Positions 22,223 to 34,400 of a stretch of DNA of 64,000 bases are shown here, piece by piece (position 1 is the stretch's first letter; each line of letters begins with the position of its first letter). The DNA comes from Lunularia cruciata (taxonomy: Eukaryota; Streptophyta; Marchantiopsida; Lunulariales; Lunulariaceae). The DNA lies in contig OX419759.1 of NCBI GenBank assembly GCA_948567375.1, forward strand, positions 57,389,493-57,453,492, read 5' to 3'. The notes beneath the pieces were generated by a model that was not told the DNA's origin, did no database searches, and saw only the letters and a list, made by a program, of their open reading frames with translations. The position numbers were made by a program, and so were the translations under genes.

Positions 22223-22900
22223 AGTGTCATTTGCAGTCATATATTGTTCAATGCTCATATTTTTTGAGAATAGATAAACCAAAGTGCAATGAAGTAGTGC
22301 TGGTTGCTTGAGCTTAATTCCAAGTATTAATTCTATGTTTGTGTTTGTGAGTGTGTGGAGAATTTTGACGTGCAAGTCAAAGTGTGTCGGATGTTAGATT
22401 CCGCAGCTTGATCTTCATTCTGTGTGTTTGATCTTGAGTGAAGTGCAATCAGAGCAATGCCTTGACGGATCTGAGAGGAATTGTAGTGTTGGTAGTATTC
22501 TGCATTTGTGAGTGCAACATAGTGTTGATGTGAAGCAATTTTGATCAAGGAAGTTGTGCCTTTAGTGGAGGGGTGGAACACAATTCTGAGGCAAAGTTGT
22601 TTTGCAATGAAGTGCAATTTTTGAGGGAGAATGAATCATCACAATCAAGATTGTTTGGAAAGATTTGATGGAGTTGTGATTAAGTATGACAAATTGTTGT
22701 GACAAGACGGTGAGTTAGTGCTTGTTACTCTCTTTTAGGTGTAGTTTCTACCTGAGAGATTAAAGACAAAACCAAGAAGAATTGAAGTTGTTATTGTTTG
22801 ACTTTGTGTTTGACCAATTTTGATTAGTATCTCTACGAGAACAAACTTTACTTACCTAATTATAGCAAAAGTGATATTTGCTAGGTTGTCTCATGATTTT

Positions 22901-22918
22901 TGGCGCCGCTATTGAGGA
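22901..22918 (+). other. Primer-binding site of A2
   Basis: TGGCGCCGCTATTGAGGA starts 7 bp after the LTR end. It resembles the TGGCGCCGTTGCCGGGGA-type site used by many plant non-chromovirus Ty3/gypsy elements, with a few substitutions. Confidence 0.75.
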
Positions 22919-23028
22919 TAGAATCTTGGAAGTGGAAGAATATAAAGCCAATCTCAAAACTGGGTGTCAAAGCAATATGAATGTTTGGATTGAGAGAACA
23001 ATGGGAAGAGAGAGTTCAAAGATGAACA

Positions 23029-25480
23029 TTGCATCATGAAGAAGAAGAATGCCTAAAGATCCAATCCACTTTTGATGAAGCCAAACAAGAGACATTAGAC
23101 TTTCATCTTCTTCACAAAGTTCAAGAAGCTTTGCGAGAACTCAAACAAAAGAAACGCAAAGGTGGGTGGCAAGGCTACTTCTCGTCTCCCTCTTCCAAGA
23201 AGAAGAAAGACTCCAACAGGCAGACATATTCATTACGACCCAGTACACCAACTTCCCCTATAGTTGTAAAGGAAGTTGAATTTATCAAGATGTTTGTTTG
23301 GGAAAAGATAACATAAACACTAACGGAAGAAGAGTGTCAACATCTTCTACGCATGATTCCTTGATTGTCTCAAAGTAATTTCAAAGAACACTTTGAAGGT
23401 GTTGAGCCTATTTCTTCTACTCAGGTTGATGTCAACACAAACAAAGAAGAAGAAATTGTCAAAGAAGACCTCACCTTTGAACTTGACTAATTGGAACCCC
23501 TGGGTTGTGAACCCGGTGTCGATACCAGCCAACTCCTTGACCCATCAAGTTCAATCTTACCACAGCCAATCCTGCCAAATCAAACGATGACTTTGTTACC
23601 TGTCACTTGACACGTCTATCAAAAGAACAAGTGGACAGAACAAGACAAAGATCCAAATGAATTCATCCAAGAATTTGAAGTCATCTCCTTTGCCAACAAG
23701 GAACATGACTTGGCAGATCACCTGCAAATTTTCCCAAGTTTGCTCTAAAAGAAAGTAGGATTTGGTACACCCATGTAACCCAAAAGGGGTTTGTACCGGT
23801 GGACTAGGGGTTTGTACCGGTGGACTAGGTAGACTTTAGAAACAATTTCCTAAAATGCTCCCAGGAAGTTGATTATGATATGAGCGTCTTTGTGGCACTC
23901 AACAATTTGGACAGAGGCAAGAAGGAGAAGTTGAGAGACTACTCTGAGTGGTTCATGGCACTCTTGAACCGAGTCCCGAAGCAATCGGGTGTGGTGGGTT
24001 ACTCTAATGCCCAAGCCATTACTTGGTTCTTGGGAGGACTTTCACTAGAGATTCAGATCTTTGCTAGGGAGAGGAACGTAACTTCCCTAGATAAGGTACT
24101 CAAACATATCACACGCTATGAGGCGGCTCACTCTCACTCTGCCAAGAATTGAAGGGATTGGGAGAAGAAAGGCAAGAAGCCTAGAAGGAGAGCTTCTTGC
24201 AATACATCCCCTTCTTTGGAAGAATCCTCCACATCTTTGAGTTCTTCTTTGGAATCCAAAGAAGAAACAAAGCCAAGAAGAATAAAAAGATGTGGGGGCA
24301 AGAAATCATTGACACCCCTAGCAAAGAGTGTACATAAGGCAAATACCAAGCTGAATGCTCTTATCAAAGAGTTTTTGGATTTTAAGATCTAGATGATTGG
24401 GGCAAAGGACCAAAGGAAGCCTCCATCATTTGGCAGATCCAACGTATGGTGCACTACGTGTGGCAAGTAAGACCATGCAAACACAAAATGCAATATGCAT
24501 AATGCATTTCCAGTGCAGTAGATTGATTGGGTTCCAGGATGGAACCAGGAATAGGAAGAGGAGGCACTGTACCAAACATAAGAGGTACCGCCTCAGGCAA
24601 GCACATTGTGCCAAGGTCTGAGGTATGGACCAAGGGAGTATAACCCAATGTTGTCTCACAAAGACCACCAATGAGCAACCAAAAATTGACCTAAGAATGT
24701 TGCACCCGAAGCATGTTACAATTGTGGCTCGATGGGACATTGGTCTCCAAATTGTCCAGAGCCAAGATGGCAAATTGGGTATGTTCTTGTTTGTGGGAAT
24801 TGTAAAGGATTGGGTCATACGTGCAACCAATACCCTCATCCACCAAACCCAAAGCCGTCTGTAAAATATGTATAGACCCCAGCTGAGCGTGTTGTGCTTC
24901 AGGCAACAGGGGATACCAATGTAAATTGTATAACACTTGAGGAGGAGAGACCTCAAGAAGGGAGCATGGCCTCTAAAGGAGAATGGCCGGGCCTCAAAAT
25001 TTTGAAGGTTGAGACATGTGCCAGTAAGAAGAAGTGTGATCCTAAGGAACTAGTATGACCTCTTTGTCCTCATGAAAGGCAAAGAGGCTACGCCCAAAGT
25101 CAATTCTTTCTGCCAAGGAGGAAAAGATCCTAGCAAAAGCTAAAGCTAAAGCCTTGCAGAAACAGCTCAAGGAAGTGGTACTCAAAACTCAGGAATTGAG
25201 TTTGGAGGAGGAGATGAAGACAAAGCCTCCAGTTTTTCCTACGGACATCAGATCCAAAGTAAAGAATCTGATCCAAGCCAAGGTGGGCCAACCCAAGGAA
25301 CCTCAGGTCAAGACCACTAGTACTCCTATCACCATCATGAAGTGCCCTAAAGTCAAATTTGAACATGGAAAGACTTTGAACCCAAAGCCAAAGCCAAAGG
25401 CAAAGACGGTGAAATTGAGGAGTACCTCAATACTATATTGTATCAGATTTGGCATCCACAAGTGCAAACATCACATTTAA
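23029..25480 (+). pseudogene. A2 gag
   Basis: Open pieces are 23029-23316, 23880-24152 and 25154-25480. The middle piece (MSVFVALNNLDRG, YSEWFMALLN, ITWFLGGL) is the retrotransposon capsid region, preceded by DPNEFIQEFEVISFAN near 23650. A CCHC zinc knuckle, CYNCGSMGHWSPNC, is intact at 24714-24755, and a second Cys-rich piece CGNCKGLGHTC follows. Stops and frameshifts elsewhere break the frame. The same order is present in reverse in A4. Confidence 0.85.
23786..23827. repeat. 21-bp tandem duplication in A2 gag
   Basis: GGGGTTTGTACCGGTGGACTA occurs twice in direct succession (23786-23806, 23807-23827). It lies in a stretch already broken by stops. Confidence 0.92.
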
Positions 25481-25483
25481 GCA

Positions 25484-25912
25484 TTGTGGGAAGATAATAA
25501 GCTATACAAGAAGCAGCTAAATTCCACCCTGAAGAAAGTAAGGGTGATGTCTAAAAAAGACCTACCTGCCATTTATCATATTGAACAAGATGATTTGGGA
25601 TCTCTTGAAGTTGATGCGGAGATTGTAGAGTGCATGATCACATCAATACCCATTGATTTGGGTTCTGGTGTGAATGTCATGACCAAAGATACTGCAAATT
25701 GGCTGAGGTACCATACGTTTGAGCCAACACTCCGAGTCTTGAAATTTGCAGACCAAACAAGGAGACGGCCATTGGGCATGCTGTCAAACATTACCATGAT
25801 CATTGGAGGGGTGCCCTTCAAGTTGAATAACATTTTGTTGCGACCAGTGACCAAGATTGGCTACCCACTATTGATTGGAAGACCGTGGTTGTATAGTGCC
25901 CAAGTGGATTAG
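25484..25912 (+). pseudogene. A2 aspartic protease
   Basis: The 142-codon frame contains IPIDLGSGVNVM, the retropepsin active-site segment with Leu where Ser/Thr is usual, a flap-side IGGVPF segment, and YPLLIGRPWL, the second conserved protease strand. The frame is open but detached from gag by a stop. Its A4 counterpart has IPIDLDSNVNVM, with the catalytic-loop Gly also changed. Confidence 0.82.
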
Positions 25913-25963
25913 CACCAACAAAAGTTGTGGTTTAAGGACATTTTGTCTGAAGACTAGAAGCTG

Positions 25964-27213
25964 GTGATTGTGAGTTGGACAAAGGTTCCCCATCTTGGGG
26001 AAACAAGTTCATTGGAAGACGAGGACAAATACAAAGACTCTTTGTCTTTGTCCTCAGAAGAATCCAAAGACAAAATCCAAGTCAATTACTTGGAATGTTA
26101 CGAGGTGGACATCAAAGACAAAGATCCATATGACCTTGCCTTGGGTGAACATAACTTGGAGGAAGGGGGTTTGATGGCTGCTCATCTTGCATTGAGCCAA
26201 GTTAGTCATGTTGAAGGAGTCATCAACCCTGATGACTGTCAAGATGTTGTCTTGACCGAAGGAAAAATTTTGAAAATTTTGAAGACAGTCACTTTGGAGG
26301 AGTTGGCAAATACACTGCCCTGTTTATAGAATTCCAGGATGTATTTGCCTGGTCTTTTGATCAAATGCCGGGTATTCCATGAGAATTTGGAGAACACCGG
26401 ATTGATCTAGTTGAAGGCACAATTCCGGTTTAGTAGAGACAATACCGCTTGAACTCAAAGTACTCACTTTTGGTGAAATTGACAAGTACTTGGGGGCCAA
26501 AATAATCATTCTTTTCTCAAGTAGTGAATTTGTTTCACCCATTGTCATTGTCCCAAAGAAGAAAACTGGGAAGATTTGAGTGTGCAAAGATTTCCACAAA
26601 TTGAATGCAGTCACAAGGAAAGATCATCATCTCTTGCCATTTACCAATACAATTTTGGACCAGGTAGCTAGTCATCCTTGCTATAGTTTTCTCGATGGAT
26701 TTCAGGGTACAGTCAAGTATCCATTCAAGAAGAGGACAAGGAAAAAACTACATTCACTATTGGTTGGGGCACTTTCACTTCCAATCAAATGCCCTTTGGG
26801 TTGTGTAATGCTCCCGCTACTTTCCAGCGGATGATGAATGCAATCTTCAAGGATTTCTTGTGCAAAGGAAGTCTTCATTGATGATTTTTGTGTGTTTGGG
26901 CAAAGAGATGTACATTTGGATTACCTCTGCCAAACTTTTGAAAGGTGTCGATTTGCCTGTTTATCATTACATCCGGAGAAATGCTTCTTTGCAATGATGA
27001 AGGGAATTCTTTTGGGGCATCGGGTGTCAAGCCGAGGTATTGATGTCAAGAAGGTTAAAGATATCTCAGTTTTGGAATCTCCAAAGAACATTTGGGAGCT
27101 GAGAGCCTTCTTGGGACATGTTGGATACTACAAACACTTTGTTTCAAACTATGCGGTGCTTGCTGCACCCCTTACAAAGCTTCTAAAGAAGTCAAGAAGA
27201 AGCTCTCCAGGTA
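25964..27213 (+). pseudogene. A2 reverse transcriptase with upstream linker
   Basis: An acidic linker frame (25964-26329) leads into the RT. RT landmarks are DVFAW, FVSPIVIVPKKK, KDFHKLNAVTRKDHHLLPF (26580-26834), a frame-broken CNAP region, the catalytic FIDDFCVFG at about 26876-26902, and LRAFLGHVGYYKHFV. Frameshifts occur near 26570, 26720 and 26835. Confidence 0.88.
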
Positions 27214-27640
27214 TTGAAGAAGAAACTAGTTGAAGCACTTGTTATGAGTGTCCCAAATTGGGATGCCCCTTTTCATGTATATGTAGATACTTCATTCATG
27301 AAAATTGGAGTAGTCTTGAGTCAAAAGGACTACAAGAAGAAGGATTATCCAATCTATTATACTAGTCGACAACTTTCCATTTTAGAAAAGAATTATTTGA
27401 CAACTGAAAGAGAAGCACTTGGAATGGTGTACGCTTAAAAACAATCACCACTACCTATTGGGATACAAGTTTGTCTTCTATGTTGATCATTACGCATTGC
27501 AACATTTGGTCAAGAAGGCAGATTTGTCCTGGCAAATTGCCAGATGGATCTTGTTATTATAAGAATTCACATATACTCTATAAGTAAGGAATGGAGATTT
27601 GCACTCTAACGCGGACTTCTTATCCAGGTTAGAAACTCAA
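27214..27640 (+). pseudogene. A2 RNase H
   Basis: The frame 27214-27438 reads FHVYVDTSFMKIGVVLSQK, with the first catalytic Asp, then YYTSRQLSILEKNYLTTERE with the Glu. A TAA at 27436-27438 stops it. The third-Asp region (YVDHYALQHLV) continues in another frame near 27480. Confidence 0.85.
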
Positions 27641-29674
27641 GACCATGAATGGGAGATCAACAATCAGTTCCCTGACAAAGAGCTATATCATTTAACAACA
27701 ATGCAAAGTACAAGATATGCGGCCAAATATCACTATTTGCATACTCTCCAATGTCTTGATGGGTTGGACCCCGGAGCAGAGGGCAGTCTTTCTCAAGAAA
27801 ATGGGGCAGTGTCAGCTGAAACACAACAAATTATTCAAGATAGGCAAAGACAAAGTACTTTGGTGATGCTTGGAATCATACAAAGTTGGAAGAGTAATTG
27901 AGTCTTTACACTCCAAAGCATTGGGGGGACACTATGCCTTGAAGAATATTGTAAAGAAGATTCTTTCCTCGGGGTACTAGTGGCCTATGATGTATAAAGA
28001 CACGCATGCCCATATCCAAAGTTGTGATGTTTGTCAGAGAATTAGGATGCTGACGGCTACTTCTCAATGGCCTTTGAGACCAATTTTACCATTGGCCCCA
28101 TTTGAGAAATGGGAAATTGATTGTGTGGGACCAATACAACCGGTAACCCAAGTCACAAGACAACAATACATTTTGGTTTGCACTAACTTGTGAGCCGGCC
28201 TGTCTCTCACTCATGATAAACTTCTGATGGCTATTATGGTAGCACACCATGGACTAAGAAGGCAAGGAACCCCAACTCCATCATACTCCTCCAAGGCTAA
28301 CACTCCAAGACTCAAGACATTGTTCACTACAGAACTCAATGAGAGAGAGATAGTTGCAAATGAAAGGATGATGAGTACCTCCTCACCCCTTGTTTATATA
28401 CTTGTGAAATAGTTACGCACCAAAGTTACTAATTACCGTAGTAACTCAAGTTACTAGACTAAAAGTCAAGTAAAGTCAAAAAATAGAAAGGAATATCCAT
28501 TCACATGGGCATATTCCACTAGCATGTGATCTTATCTTGACCCAACCACTAAGTTAAGGATTCCTTCACATGGGCTATCCTTGGACCATAGAAGAATCCA
28601 AAACAAAAAGGTTTGCGGGCCCAAGAGTTCTCAACTCTTTCCTCAAAGCCAAACACCTAGGTATAATACCAAGTCAACACACTAAAATCCAAAATAGTGG
28701 TGCTCATCTTTTCCACTTCCTCTAAAGTAAGGTCCCTTCTATCTTAGCTATGACTAACTTTAGCTAATCATGAAAAATGTAGAACCATCCTTTATCTCTA
28801 TATAAATAGTACCTCTCAAGTACTAGTAATACCAAACTAAGTATCACAATACCACACACATGCACAAATGGGTGTTATAGTCTATGCTACCAAGATGGTC
28901 AAAGCTGAAGCGACTTGTAGAGATGATGTAGAAACAGTGGCAAAATTTTTCTTTGGAAATATCATCTCTTGATACGGATGTCCTCTAAAATTGGTAAGTG
29001 ATAGAGAAACACATTTCTTGAATTTTGTGATGGAGGCGTTAACCAAATACTTTCAGATTAAACATTGGAAGATGACTCCTTATAATCCAAAAGCAAATGG
29101 CTTAATGGAAAAGGCGAATGGGTTACTCTATACAATTCTGAATAAGGTGACTGTCTATTATGCCTATGATTGGGATAAAAAGTTACCAGCCGCGTTGTGG
29201 GCATATCAAACAATTGAAAAGATCACAACCAAGAAAAGTTCATACTTCTTGACATACGGCTTGCCACCCATCTTACCAATTAAATTTGAAGTACCAACAT
29301 ATTGGATTCTTTGTGAGGAATGATTTTCGGAGGAAGAAAGTCAAGATCTTCAGATCCATCAACTGATGTGGTTAGAAGAGAAAAGAGACGGTGCAATGCA
29401 AACCACAAAAGAAGTACAAGAACAGAGGAGAGTCAAGCATGATAAGCACATCAAGCCTGTGATTGTATGCAAAGGAGACTTGGTTTTGTTATATGACAAT
29501 TGCCGAATATTTTTTCCAAGAAAATTGCATTTAAGATGGATGGGTCCCTATCAAGTCTTTCATCTTTATGACAACGGGTCCATTCAATTTGCAGACTTGG
29601 AAGTGCAACCATTTGCCACTCGAGTGAACGGGTGGAGAGTTTGGAGATATTGGATCATAGACTCGGAGGTCTAA
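27641..29674 (+). pseudogene. A2 integrase, interrupted by a solo LTR
   Basis: The HHCC zinc-finger end is HIQSCDVCQRI and the first catalytic Asp lies in WEIDCVGP (27987-28188). A family B LTR then interrupts (28189-28879). The core resumes with the second Asp in LVSDRETHF and the Glu in NGLMEKANG (28991-29323), and the C-terminal region ends at 29674. All three catalytic residues are present in the sequence, but stops and the insertion break it. Confidence 0.88.
28189..28879 (-). repeat. Solo family B LTR inside A2 integrase
   Basis: A 691-bp LTR, starting TGTGAGCC, with no B internal sequence beside it. The right end reads GGTGTTATA rather than GGTGTTACA. Integrase coding resumes directly after it. 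A clean 5-bp target duplication is not evident (TAACT on the left, AGTCT-like on the right). Confidence 0.88.
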
Positions 29675-29704
29675 AAGACACCCAAGGTCTATGTTTGTGG
29701 GGGC

Positions 29705-29727
29705 ACTCATATTTGAGGGAAGGGGTA
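29705..29727 (+). other. Polypurine tract of A2
   Basis: TTTGAGGGAAGGGGTA directly precedes the 3' LTR start at 29728. The equivalent in A4 (minus strand, 54713-54735) is GAAGGAGTGGGTA. Confidence 0.75.
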
Positions 29728-30661
29728 TGTGGTACCCACATTTTTTTTTCTTATTTTTGAAGAAGTGTATAGAAGAAGACATATTACACCTATATGGCAT
29801 TAGAAGGAAAAGAAGGGTGTCCTCGGGTTGTAACCCGAGGAAAAGTGACTTCGTCTCAAGAGATGAAGTACTCAGATTTGCCCTGTCAGCCTATAGCCCA
29901 AAGTAAGGAGACTTTATCTCAGCAGTGCTCAACTCGAGGCGAGGATAGTGTAACAACTTTCCTTTGGGGTTGGACATTCAAGAAGGTACCTTGCACAAAA
30001 ATGGCTAGCCTATGAGCAAGAGGAAATTGACAATGATAGGAGCATGAAGGAGGTGTGATTTCTTGATAGAAACTCAAAGTGCTTTCATTTGAGTGCAAGA
30101 CAGATGGTGTGGAACTTGTGGGACAAGTTGCCTCCACACTACATTAAGCAGTTTGCAGCCCACTTCTAATTGGGACTAAATTTGTTGAATGCGGCGGAGA
30201 GACACAAGATGGTGTCACACTTCCACCCCGATTTGAGAAGAGATGTAGATGCGGAGGAGCAGCAATACATAATAGATAAGGAGCAGGGACGAGTACTACA
30301 CACACACAGGGCATAGTGTGAAGTTGAAGGCAAACAATCTGAAGTCAAAGAAGAGGAGTCAACAAGGAGAAGAAGAAGTAGCAGCGATGAGACCCCAGAA
30401 GACAAGGAAGGTAAGCCTGAGGAAAGACATGGTGGTAATTGCATCATTGGGCAAAGAATCAGAAGGGGAAGCCAAAGGAAAGTCAAAAGACTTGGAGAAA
30501 GAGGAAGAACCTAAATTCATGTTGCAAAGTGGAGAAAAAAGCAATGAGAGTGAAGATGGAGTGGAGATGCAATTGGTATCCAGGAGAAAGAAGGAAAGAT
30601 GGAAATGGAAGAAGAATGTAACCTGAAACAAGAAGATAAAGTTCCAGAGCAGGAGTAGAAC
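29728..30661 (+). repeat. 3' LTR of A2, first part
   Basis: It starts TGTGGTACCCACA and is colinear with the 5' LTR, but about 0.73 kb corresponding to 19945-20677 is missing at the CTCAAAGTG/CTTTCAT junction near 30082. Both break points share AAAGTG, so this is a short-homology deletion. It removed the N-terminal region of the LTR protein. B2 follows at 30662. Confidence 0.88.
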
Positions 30662-31353
30662 TGTGAGCCAGCCTGTCTCTCACTCATGATGAACCTCTGA
30701 TGGCTATTATGGTAGCGCATCATGGACTAAGAAGGCAAGGAACGCCAACTCCATCATACTCCTCCAAGGCTAACACTCCAAGACTCAAGACATTGCTCAC
30801 TACAGAACTCAATGAGAGAGAGATAGTTGCAAATGAAAGGATGATGAGTACCTCCTCACCCCTTGTTTATATACTTGTGAAATAGTTACATACCAAAGTT
30901 ACTAATTATTGTAATAAGTCAAGTCACTAGACTAAAAGTCAAGTAAAGTCAAAAAGTAGAAAGGAATATCCATTCACATGGGCATATTCCCCTAAGCATG
31001 TGGTCTTATCTTGACCCAACCACTAAGTCAAGGATTCCTTCACATGGGCTATCCTTGGACTAAAGAAGAATCCAAAACAAAAAGGTTTGCAGGCCCAAGA
31101 GTTCTCAACTCTTTCCTCAAAGCCAAACACCTAGGAATAATACCAAGTCAACACACTAAAATCCAAAATAATGGTGCTCATCTTTTCTACTTCCTCTAAA
31201 GTAAGGTCCCCTCTATCTTAGCTATGACTAACTTTAGCTAACCATGACTAATATAAAACCATCCTTTATCTCTATATAAATAATATCTCTTAAGTACTTG
31301 TAATACCAAGCTAAATATCACAATATCACACACATGCACAAATGGGTGTTACA
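30662..31353 (-). repeat. 3' LTR of B2
   Basis: 692 bp, TGTGAGCC to GGTGTTACA on the + strand (TGTAACACC to GGCTCACA on the coding strand). It differs from the 5' LTR by scattered substitutions and lacks its 63-bp insertion. A GTTTATATA (TATATAAAC on the coding strand) lies at 30865-30873. Confidence 0.93.
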
Positions 31354-31366
31354 TTTACCCCCGGAC
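31354..31366 (-). other. Polypurine tract of B2
   Basis: On the coding strand GTCCGGGGGTAAA directly precedes the 3' LTR start TGTAACACCC. Confidence 0.8.
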
Positions 31367-31400
31367 TAAGTTTCACTTTGTCTTCAAAGTGAAGGTCTCT

Positions 31401-34400
31401 CTACCTTCTATGGTACATCTTCAACTTATCATGGTTAATCCTATCAAAGTGTCTTCCTCCCAACTCCTTGAGATCATAGGTGTAATTTCCCCACACCTTC
31501 TCCACTATGAAAGGTCCAAAGTACTTAGGCAAAAACTTCTTTTGCACCCTCTTGAATCGAATGGAATCAAACAACATTACCCAATCACTTTCTTTGAAAG
31601 TCTCAACCTTCTTCTTGCCTTGCCTCTTGTCATAGCTCTCCTTTTGTTTCCTTTGGGCTTGCTCCACTCAAACCATAGCAACTGCTCTTGCCTCTTCCAA
31701 CTCCATGAGTTGATCCTTCCTTGACTTCTCTGCATCACCTCCTTGTGCTTTCTTCAATCTCCTATGAATGCTTTGGAAGGTAGGAAGATCAAAGTGAATA
31801 GGTAAGGTAGACTTAATACCATACACCAATTGAAATGGAGAATATCCAGTGGAAGTCTTCATAGTTGTCCTATACTCCCACAAAACTGCATGAATCCTCT
31901 TGTCCCAATGATGTTTAGCCCCCTCCATTTTTGCATCTTTGGCCAACATCATGCACAAGGTCTGATTGGTTCTCTCTGCCAAGCCATTGGAATTTGGCTT
32001 ATAGGATGTAGTGACTCTATGTGTGATAGAGAAATGTCGTATCATGGGTGTAGTAATGCTTCCTGTAAACTCTCCTCCTCTATCAGAAACCAACTCCAAA
32101 GAGCATCCAAACCTAGTGATAGTACGTTCATAAAGAAATCTACCCACTTCATCTTCATTCTTTTCCATCAATGGTCTAGCCTCAACCCACTTGTTAAGGT
32201 AATCAGTAACTACCACAATGTATTGATTGTTCCTTGGGGTTCTATTGAGAGGACCTACAAAATCAATTCTCCACTTCTCAAAAGGTCCTAGCAATGGAAT
32301 TGATCTAAGTGGTAGAGTGGATGTAGACTTTCTAGCCAAAGCTTGACAAACATGACAAGTTTTGCAATAATCAAGACAATCCTTGAAAATCCCTCTCCAA
32401 TGGTAAGCTGCATCTAGAATCTTGAAAGCAATCACCTTTCTTACAAAGTGTCCTCCACATACTAAACCTTCATGAAACTCCTTTATGAGTAGGATAGACT
32501 CTTCCTTACCCACTACTCTTTGAAGTAGACCATCTGCTCCTTGGTGAAAAAGAATATCCTCCACCATTGTGTAAGGTCTAGATCTTGCTGCAAGAGCCTT
32601 CCTCTCCCTAGCATGCATCCCTTCTGGATAGTTACCTCTTGTCACAAAATCCACAATCTCCTTGTATTCCATTGGAACCTCTTGAGTGATTGAGATTGTC
32701 ATGAGCTCCTCATCCGGGAAGGAATCATCCACTGGCTCATCTCCATCATGATCATAGGCTCTAGATAACAAATCAGCATTTGCATGTTTCTTTCCTGGCC
32801 TATCCTCAATGGTGTAGTCATACTCAGACAAGAGTATCATCCACCTTGCTAGTCTCCCTTCAACATTAGGCTTGTTGAAGATGTACTTCAAAGCCTTGTG
32901 ATCCGTGACAATGGTGGCTTTCCCTCCAATCAAGTAGCGTCTAAACTTCTTGAGACCAAAGATCACTGCCAACCCTTCTCTCTCCGTGATAGAGTAGTTC
33001 TTCTTTGCTGAAACCATCTGCCTACTAGCATAAGCTATTAGATGATCATGCCCCTCTTGGTCTAATTGACTAAGAGTGCATCCTATAGCTACATTAGAAG
33101 CATCAGTGTAGAGGATGAAAGGCTTACTCCAATCAGGTTTAGCAAGAATTGGAGCTACAACAAGGGATTGCTTGAGCTCCTCAAAAGCTTTGAGAGCCTC
33201 CTTGTCCTCCAAAATCACCATGTAATCTACACCCTTCTTCATGTAGATGGTCAATGCATAAGCCTTGTTGGAAAATGAGAAGATGAACCTCCTATAGTAT
33301 CCAACCATCCCCAAGAATTGGCGTAACTTTGTCAAGCTTGAAGGGAATGGAAGGTCTGAGAATTTCCTCACCTTCTCAGGATCAACTGCTATTCCATCCT
33401 TGGAGATGATGTGCCCCAAAATTAGACCTTCTTCACATCCAAAAATGCACTTCTCTGGGTTGAGTGATGCATTTGCCTCATCCCAGCGTTGCAAGACTTT
33501 GATTAGGTGCTCAAAGTGCTCCTCCTTGCTCCCATAGACACAAAAGTCATCAATGAAGTCTCTCACAAATTTCCCAATGAAAGGTTCAAATACCTTGTTC
33601 ATGAACCGTTGGAATGTGGCTGGAGCATTGCAAAGCCCAAAAGGCATGTCCTTGAAAGTGTAAGTTCCCTAAGGTGTGGTGAATGTGGTGAGTTGTTGAT
33701 GCTCTGGTGCAATCTTGATTTTGTTTTATCCACTATAACCATCTCCAAAACTGTACCTCTCATGACCTGCAACCTCCTCCAAGATCTCATCAATGAATGG
33801 CAATGGGTAGTAGTCCTTCTTGGTAACAACATTGAGCTTCTTGTAATCCACACATACCCGAAGCTTGCCATTCTTTTTCTTCACAATGACAATTGGAGAT
33901 ACCCATTCTGAATTCTCTACCTCAAAGATAAATCCAGCCTCCTTGAGCTTATCAATCTCCTCCTTCACAACCAAAGATAATGGTGAGCTAATGCAACGTT
34001 GCTTTTGGCGGATTGGTCTTGCATGTGACTCCACCTCTATCTTGTGCTCCTCCAAGGTGACTTCCTTCAAATCCTTGTAACTAAAAGAAAACACATGGAT
34101 GAACTTGGGGAAAATCTCCTCAAATCTCACCTTCTCCTTCTTGGTAACATTTGGACCATACTTGAGGGTAGATAACCTTCTCTCTACCTCCTCAAGTGTC
34201 AATGGAGATTTATCTGGGTCCTTCAAAACCTCTAGCTTAAGTGCAAAATCCATAGCACACAAAGGATACACATCTGAATCAGATTCAGATTCATCCTTCT
34301 CTGTGGAAGTCTCCTCTTCCATGCTTGTGTCCACACCTAAAGCTCCCTCTTCAGAATCTGATTCCCAATAATCAGAAGATGGTGTATCTGAATGTGAAGT

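Larger units (their letters stand above)
19594..22893 (+). repeat. 5' LTR of A2 (3.3 kb, coding)
   Basis: It starts TGTGGTACGCAC and ends GGTTGTCTCA, just before the primer site. Reading in order: about 400 bp of U3, the LTR-encoded protein (about 19998-22090), a TATA-like TATTTAAG at 22215, then about 670 bp of R-U5 that is conserved in all A copies. Compared with the 3' LTR it lacks the region present at 38550-38960, so each LTR has its own deletion. Confidence 0.92.

Noticed and set aside
22333-22617. About 90-codon antisense frame in the R-U5 block of family A (also 47367-47636, 51259-51510, 59582-59845)
   Set aside because: It is open in several copies, but some run on different strands relative to the window only because the LTRs do. 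DNA conservation of R-U5 explains it, and no domain is seen.
31830-32291. 153-codon + strand frame opposite B2 integrase
   Set aside because: It is a shadow of the conserved minus-strand integrase core.
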